This document shows positions 29,430 to 34,127 of a DNA stretch of 34,127 bases, piece by piece. A program made the position numbers and the translations under genes. This DNA comes from an uncultured Lachnospiraceae bacterium (GTDB lineage Bacteria > Bacillota > Clostridia > Lachnospirales > Lachnospiraceae): the NCBI GenBank assembly GCA_946491665.1, contig CAMLYL010000024.1, positions 1 through 34,127 of the forward strand. The letters are read 5' to 3'. The stretch's first letter is position 1, and each line of letters starts with the position of its first letter. The notes beneath the pieces were generated by a model. That model was not told the origin of the DNA and ran no database searches. It saw only the letters and a list, made by a program, of their open reading frames with translations.

Positions 29430-30122
29430 ATGCAGAAAATACTTGTTTGCGATGATGACCGGGATATTGTGGAGTCTCTGGAGATATATCTCCAGCAGGA
29501 AGGATATACCGTTTATAAGGCATATGACGGACTGCAGGCCCTGGATATTATGAAGAAAGAAGATATCCAGCTGCTGATTATTGATGTGATGATGCCGCGG
29601 CTGGACGGGATCCGGGCGATTCTGAAGATCCGGGAGACGAATAATCTGCCGATTATCGTATTGTCTGCGAAAACATCGGATACAGATAAGATTCTGGGAC
29701 TGAATGTGGGTGCGGACGACTATGTGGCGAAGCCTTTTAATCCTCTGGAACTGGTAGCGAGAGTGAACTCCCAGATGCGCCGCTATACACGGTTTTCCGG
29801 CGCGGAAGAGACGGAGCATGTATATTCTACCGGAGGTCTCTTTATCAATGATGATTTAAAGGAAGTGACTGTGGATGGTCAGGTAGTGAAGATGACTCCT
29901 CTGGAGTATAATATCCTGCTGCTTCTGGTCAAGAACCAGGGGAAAGTATTTTCCATCAGTCAGATATATGAGAGTATCTGGAATGAAGACGCCATTGGCG
30001 CGGATAACACGGTGGCGGTTCATATCCGTCATATCAGAGAAAAGATTGAGATCAACCCCAAGGAACCCCGTTATCTGAAGGTAGTCTGGGGCGTGGGGTA
30101 CAAAGTAGAGAAGCTGGGATAG
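29430..30122 (+). CDS. OmpR/PhoB-type response regulator
   Basis: 230 aa. The receiver domain has acidic D9/D10, phospho-acceptor D52 (LLIIDVMMPRLDG), S79 and K101 (DDYVAKPFNPLEL). A winged-helix DNA-binding domain (residues ~130-228) ends in the usual VRHIREKIE...YLKVVWGVGYKVE. GGGAGG lies about 10 nt before the ATG. The cognate kinase follows after 16 bp, so the pair is one two-component system. The target genes are not evident; the upstream coiled-coil gene and the hydratase downstream are candidates by position only. Confidence 0.93.
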   Translation: MQKILVCDDDRDIVESLEIYLQQEGYTVYKAYDGLQALDIMKKEDIQLLIIDVMMPRLDGIRAILKIRETNNLPIIVLSAKTSDTDKILGLNVGADDYVAKPFNPLELVARVNSQMRRYTRFSGAEETEHVYSTGGLFINDDLKEVTVDGQVVKMTPLEYNILLLLVKNQGKVFSISQIYESIWNEDAIGADNTVAVHIRHIREKIEINPKEPRYLKVVWGVGYKVEKLG

Positions 30123-30138
30123 AAGGGATGAGACGAAC

Positions 30139-31542
30139 ATGGAGGACAGCAGAAGAAGGTATTCTACATTTGCGAAATCTCTGATTTTCGGAACTCAGAT
30201 GATTGTGTCTGTGCTTATGGCAGTCTGCGCCGTGATTCTTACGGAATATATCAATCAGAAGATATTTGACCGTCGCCATGGCTGGGCATTGTTCCCGTGG
30301 GCCAGACAAAGCTTCTGGATGCTGACGGTTTTCGGGATTATCTGGCTGTTCTGTCTGTGTTATATGACGGTGGCCGCAGGGAAACGGGCGGATGACCGTC
30401 TGATTCATCTGAATATGTTTGACCGTCTGCGGACAGAGCTGCAGTTTCTGCTTCTTGCCGGAGCCATGGGGCTTCTGCTTTTTCTTGCCATGCAGATCCA
30501 CCGGCAGGACTATCAGATGATGGGTCGTATGATTATGGCGGGAACCTTTGCTCTTCTGGCACAGTTGTGCTTTATGGGGATATATCTGAGCCTGGTGAGA
30601 AAAATAAAGTCCGAAACCTTTGTATCGAACAGCTTTATCGGGATATTTCTATCCAATTTCAGACAGAATATCAGAAATCCTTATCTGCAGACCGGTTCGC
30701 TTCAGAAGAAAAAGCTTCTGGAAGGGCTGGAGCGGATTACGCAGGGAGAACTGGATTACAAGCTGGATCTGAGAGAGTTCCGCGGAATAGATATGCAGCT
30801 GGCGGAAGGAATCAATCACATTGTAGAGGGATTGAATATGGTGGTCAGTGAGCGGGTGCAGGATGAGCGGATGAAAGCGAACATGATTACCAATATTTCC
30901 CATGACCTGAAAACGCCGCTGACTTCCATCATTAACTACATTGGTCTGATCCGCCGGGAAGAGATCGGCAATGAGCGGGTCGAGAGCTATGTGGATGTGC
31001 TGGAGCAGAAAGCGCTGCGCTTAAAGCAGCTGATGGAGGATCTGACAGAGGTATCGCGGATATCCTCGGGGAATGTCTCCCTGCAGATGGCTAACATTGA
31101 TCTGGTGGAGCTGGTGCGTCAGACCGGCGGTGAGTTCAACGAGAAGCTGGAAGAAAAAGAACTGAATGTGATTACGAAGTTTCCGCGGGAAGCTGTGGTA
31201 ATTTTTGCCGATGGAAGACAGCTCTGGCGGGTAATCGGAAATCTCTACAGCAACGCGGCGAAGTATGCCATGCCCAAATCCAGGATTTATGTGGAAGTAG
31301 AGAAGCAGGACGGGAAGGCATCTTTTTCTATGAAAAATATTACAGACGCGCCGCTTACCGTGGAGGCGGATGAGCTGACAGAACGTTTCGTCAGGGGAGA
31401 TGAATCCCGCAGCACAGAGGGCAGCGGTCTGGGGCTGTCAATTTCGAAAATGCTGACAGAACTGATGGGCGGGGAATTTTCCATCAGTACGGAGGATGAT
31501 CTGTTCCGGGTGAAGGTTACCTTCCGATGCGAAATGTCTTGA
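30139..31542 (+). CDS. Membrane sensor histidine kinase (VanS/PhoR-type)
   Basis: 467 aa. Four membrane helices (about 12-36, 58-80, 100-120, 130-153) with very short outside loops, which suggests sensing within or at the membrane. A HAMP-like segment (~195-235) and a dimerisation helix follow, with H255 in NISHDLKTPLTSIINY; the N box is around N368-N372 (VIGNLYSNAAKYA) and the ATP-lid G box is GSGLGLSIS (428-436). All catalytic residues are present. The product would phosphorylate the response regulator encoded just upstream. The signal is unknown; family relatives respond to cell-envelope stress, which fits the short loops. Confidence 0.92.
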   Translation: MEDSRRRYSTFAKSLIFGTQMIVSVLMAVCAVILTEYINQKIFDRRHGWALFPWARQSFWMLTVFGIIWLFCLCYMTVAAGKRADDRLIHLNMFDRLRTELQFLLLAGAMGLLLFLAMQIHRQDYQMMGRMIMAGTFALLAQLCFMGIYLSLVRKIKSETFVSNSFIGIFLSNFRQNIRNPYLQTGSLQKKKLLEGLERITQGELDYKLDLREFRGIDMQLAEGINHIVEGLNMVVSERVQDERMKANMITNISHDLKTPLTSIINYIGLIRREEIGNERVESYVDVLEQKALRLKQLMEDLTEVSRISSGNVSLQMANIDLVELVRQTGGEFNEKLEEKELNVITKFPREAVVIFADGRQLWRVIGNLYSNAAKYAMPKSRIYVEVEKQDGKASFSMKNITDAPLTVEADELTERFVRGDESRSTEGSGLGLSISKMLTELMGGEFSISTEDDLFRVKVTFRCEMS

Positions 31543-31567
31543 TTTTTGCACTTTAGCTTATTATAAT
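31539..31567 (+). promoter_or_regulatory. Promoter of the hydratase gene
   Basis: TTGATT (31539-31544), 17-bp spacer, TATAAT (31562-31567). It overlaps the kinase stop codon (31540-31542). Confidence 0.8.
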
Positions 31568-31573
31568 GAAAGA

Positions 31574-31617
31574 AGCGAAAACCGATGGGGATGGAAGTGT
31601 CCATCGGTTCTTCTTTG
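31574..31617 (+). terminator. Hairpin with T-rich tail in the hydratase leader
   Basis: AACCGATGG (31580-31588) and CCATCGGTT (31601-31609) are perfect arms, followed by CTTCTTTGTTG. It would terminate the kinase transcript, but lies just after the hydratase promoter start, so it may also act in the 5' leader of that mRNA. Confidence 0.75.
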
Positions 31618-31697
31618 TTGCGTGGGAAAGTTCGTTTGATTCCGCAGGATTTTTTCCCGTTTACAGAAAATAAAATAAATTCAGGAGGACAGGATTC

Positions 31698-33980
31698 ATG
31701 AAATTGCATGAGAATGGCGTGTACCTGTTAAATGGTACGGAGATTGTCGAAGATAATCAGGAAGCCGCAGCATGTCTTGCTTCCAAGGGAGTGACCGCAG
31801 ACCGGGCGGCTGCTGCAAAAGGAACCATGGCATATCATATTCTGGAAGAGCACAATACTTCCGGAAATATGGAGCAGCTTCAGATTAAGTTTGATAAGCT
31901 GACATCCCATGATATTACATTTGTGGGTATTATTCAGACAGCGAGAGCATCAGGACTGGAGAGATTCCCGGTTCCCTATGTGCTGACCAACTGTCATAAC
32001 AGTCTCTGCGCAGTAGGCGGAACCATCAATGAGGATGATCATATGTTTGGTTTAAGCTGCGCCAAGAGATACGGCGGTATTTATGTTCCGCCTCATCAGG
32101 CTGTAATCCATCAGTTTGCCCGTGAAATGCTGGCAGGCGGCGGAAAGATAATCCTGGGTTCTGATTCACATACCCGTTACGGCGCTCTGGGAACCATGGC
32201 TATGGGCGAGGGCGGCCCGGAGCTGGTAAAACAGCTTCTTTGCCAGACGTATGATATTAATATGCCGGGCGTAGTCGCGGTTTATATGACCGGAGAACCC
32301 GCAAAGGGCGTTGGCCCTCAGGACGTGGCGCTGGCGATTATCGGCGCTGTGTTCAAGAATGGTTATGTAAATAATAAGGTTATGGAGTTTGTAGGACCGG
32401 GCGTTGCTTCTCTGAGCGCTGATTTCCGTATCGGCGTGGATGTTATGACAACAGAGACGACCTGTCTGTCCTCCATCTGGGTAACCGATGAGAAGATTAA
32501 AGAGTTTTATGAGATTCACGGCAGAGCGGGCGATTATAAAGAGCTTAATCCGGATCCGGTAGCATACTATGACGGCTGCATCGAGGTGAACTTAAGCGAG
32601 ATCAAACCCATGATCGCGATGCCGTTCCATCCCAGCAATACCTATACGATTGAGGAGCTGAAAGCAAATCTGATGGATATTCTGGATGATGTGGAGAAGA
32701 AGGCTCTGGTAAGTCTGGACGGCGCTGTGGAGTATACCTTAAAGGACAAAGTTCATAATGGCAGATTATACGTGGATCAGGGTATTATTGCCGGCTGTGC
32801 CGGCGGTGGATTTGAAAACATCTGCGCGGCCGCTGATATTCTGGCAGGAAAGAGCATCGGAGCAGATGAGTTTACCTTAAGCGTATATCCGGCTTCCATG
32901 CCGATCTGGATGGAACTGGTGAGAAACGGAGCTGCCGCGAAGCTGATGGAGACCGGCGCAATTATGAAGACTGCCTTCTGCGGTCCCTGCTTCGGCGCAG
33001 GAGATACGCCCAGCAATAATGGTTTCTCGATCCGTCACTCTACAAGAAACTTCCCGAACCGGGAGGGTTCCAAACTCCAGAGCGGACAGATCGCTTCCGT
33101 GGCTCTTATGGATGCGCGTTCCATCGCGGCAACAGCGGCAAATAAGGGATATCTGACCGCTGCTGATGAGATGGATGTGGAATACACAGGACCGAAGTAT
33201 TTCTTCGATAAGACTATTTATGAGAACCGCGTCTTTGACAGCAAGGGTGTGGCAGATCCCGACGTGGAGATCAAGCTCGGACCCAACATCAAGGACTGGC
33301 CGGCTATGAGCGCTCTTCCGGAGAACCTGATTCTGAAGGTGGTTTCCGAGATCCATGATCCGGTAACAACCACAGATGAACTGATTCCTTCCGGTGAGAC
33401 ATCTTCTTATCGTTCCAACCCGCTGGGGCTGGCAGAGTTTACGCTTTCCAGAAAAGATCCGGCTTACGTGGGACGGGCAAAAGAAGTACAGAAGGCGCAG
33501 AAAGCTATTGAGGCAGGCGAGTGCCCGGTTGAGGCGCTTCCGGAGCTGAAGGCTGTACTGGATGCGGTTCATGTACAGTTTGCGGATGTGAAGAGTGAGA
33601 ACATGGGCGTCGGCAGCACGATTTTTGCTGTGAAGCCCGGTGATGGTTCTGCCCGTGAGCAGGCAGCTTCCTGTCAGAAGGTACTGGGAGGCTGGGCGAA
33701 CATTGCCAACGAGTATGCCACCAAGCGTTACCGCTCTAATCTGATCAACTGGGGTATGCTTCCCTTCCTGATTCCGGAAGGAGATCTGCCGTTCTCCAAC
33801 GGAGACTATCTGTTCATTCCGGATGTGAAAAAGGCAGTAGAGGATAAGCTGACAGAGATCCAGGCTTATGTTGTAAAAGATGGAGAGCTGAAGTCCTTTA
33901 CACTCCAGATGGGCGGTCTGACAGATGATGAGAGAGAAATCATTCTGAAAGGTTGTCTGATTAATTATAACCGGAGATAA
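31698..33980 (+). CDS. Aconitase-family hydratase (YbhJ-like)
   Basis: 760 aa. It contains the aconitase swivel and [4Fe-4S] domains in the arrangement of E. coli YbhJ-type hydratases: [21 protein letters not shown], a Gly-rich [23 protein letters not shown] (residues ~153-175) and [14 protein letters not shown], followed by the cluster cysteines C367 ([10 protein letters not shown]) and C428/C431 (FCGPCFG), spaced as in aconitase. The C-terminal swivel carries the segment [18 protein letters not shown], with the Arg residues that bind carboxylates. Aconitase itself isomerises citrate; the substrate of this branch is not established. AGGAGG lies 9 nt before ATG 31698. Single-gene unit between hairpins. 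Confidence 0.88.
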   Translation: MKLHENGVYLLNGTEIVEDNQEAAACLASKGVTADRAAAAKGTMAYHILEEHNTSGNMEQLQIKFDKLTSHDITFVGIIQTARASGLERFPVPYVLTNCHNSLCAVGGTINEDDHMFGLSCAKRYGGIYVPPHQAVIHQFAREMLAGGGKIILGSDSHTRYGALGTMAMGEGGPELVKQLLCQTYDINMPGVVAVYMTGEPAKGVGPQDVALAIIGAVFKNGYVNNKVMEFVGPGVASLSADFRIGVDVMTTETTCLSSIWVTDEKIKEFYEIHGRAGDYKELNPDPVAYYDGCIEVNLSEIKPMIAMPFHPSNTYTIEELKANLMDILDDVEKKALVSLDGAVEYTLKDKVHNGRLYVDQGIIAGCAGGGFENICAAADILAGKSIGADEFTLSVYPASMPIWMELVRNGAAAKLMETGAIMKTAFCGPCFGAGDTPSNNGFSIRHSTRNFPNREGSKLQSGQIASVALMDARSIAATAANKGYLTAADEMDVEYTGPKYFFDKTIYENRVFDSKGVADPDVEIKLGPNIKDWPAMSALPENLILKVVSEIHDPVTTTDELIPSGETSSYRSNPLGLAEFTLSRKDPAYVGRAKEVQKAQKAIEAGECPVEALPELKAVLDAVHVQFADVKSENMGVGSTIFAVKPGDGSAREQAASCQKVLGGWANIANEYATKRYRSNLINWGMLPFLIPEGDLPFSNGDYLFIPDVKKAVEDKLTEIQAYVVKDGELKSFTLQMGGLTDDEREIILKGCLINYNRR

Positions 33981-34025
33981 GAGATGCTGCCTGAACAGGG
34001 CAGAAAATAGAATACGATTATCTGA

Positions 34026-34063
34026 AAGCAGCCGTCACTATTTGCGCAGTGGCGGCTGTTTTC
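34026..34063 (+). terminator. Terminator after the hydratase gene
   Basis: CAGCCGTCACT and AGTGGCGGCTG arms (one mismatch allowing a wobble pair) followed by TTTTC. Confidence 0.85.
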
Positions 34064-34073
34064 TATATATTTG

Positions 34074-34127
34074 GTGCGCCCAGCTAAGGGCTTGAAATTC
34101 GGTGGGTGAAAGTCCCGCTGTGTAAGG
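34074..34127 (+). mobile_element. 5' end of a group II intron (continues beyond the window)
   Basis: GTGCGCCCAGCTAAGGGCTT at 34074 has the GUGCG-type group II intron 5' end, and the following GGTGGGTGAAAGTCCCGCTG matches early domain I sequence of bacterial introns. It begins 11 nt after the T-tract of a terminator hairpin, the preferred insertion position of class C group II introns. Domain V and the intron-encoded protein lie outside the window, so the class is a guess. Confidence 0.8.

Noticed and set aside
1-34127. CRISPR array, tRNA or rRNA genes
   Set aside because: No regularly spaced direct repeats and no tRNA or rRNA signatures were seen on either strand.

Overview
The window looks like the chromosome of a spore-forming, gut-type anaerobic Firmicute, most likely a Lachnospiraceae (Clostridia). 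This rests on AGGAGG-type ribosome binding sites, moderate GC, MecA, a spore-germination amidase (cwlD), 2-hydroxyacyl-CoA dehydratase genes with their ATPase activator, and a secreted GH53 galactanase with a C-terminal wall anchor. Species assignment is inference.

Layout. 1-5754: end of an MFS permease; a marR-yczE operon (-); a D-2-hydroxyacid dehydrogenase and a YbhN-like flippase (+); an XRE regulator (-); an amidohydrolase and an ECF S component (+). 5864-10013: GH53 galactanase and xanthine phosphoribosyltransferase (-). 10233-12436: GDPD with tryptophan-rich wall-binding-like repeats, a hotdog thioesterase and a DUF1858 protein (+). 12523-13263: mecA (-). 13264-13880: no convincing gene. 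13881-15893: a 66-aa small protein and an SH3/GH18 glycosidase (+). 16028-20501: cwlD split by a mobile element. 20498-24169: metallophosphoesterase, a ParB-like/BMP fusion and aldose 1-epimerase (-). 24467-28111: a phosphatase-like protein lacking its nucleophile, a 2-hydroxyacyl-CoA dehydratase subunit and a dehydratase-subunit/activator fusion (+). 28320-31542: a coiled-coil protein with a two-component system (+). 31698-33980: an aconitase-family hydratase (+). From 34074 the 5' end of a group II intron begins just after a terminator and runs off the window.

The main discovery is at 16163-19930. The 5' part of cwlD stops in the middle of its zinc-binding motif at 16164 and the rest resumes in frame at 19931. 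Deleting 3,766 bp restores a 236-codon reading frame with the canonical amidase motif (DPGHGGNDPG) and all expected zinc and catalytic residues, close to the usual CwlD length. The deleted segment carries a 47-aa acidic ORF, an intact large serine recombinase, an ammonium transporter (amt) and a P-II protein (glnK). Joining the two ends gives a 50-bp imperfect palindrome centred exactly on a CA dinucleotide, which is what a serine-integrase attP should look like. The arrangement resembles the skin element in sigK, but sits in a germination gene and carries a nitrogen-uptake module. Whether it is excised in the mother cell, excised reversibly, or simply inactivates cwlD cannot be decided from sequence alone.

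Other points of interest are hairpin leaders directly after the promoters of amt and of the hydratase, a P-II protein without the uridylylated tyrosine, a cytoplasmic-looking ParB/BMP fusion, and a dehydratase-subunit/activator fusion with a possible internal start.
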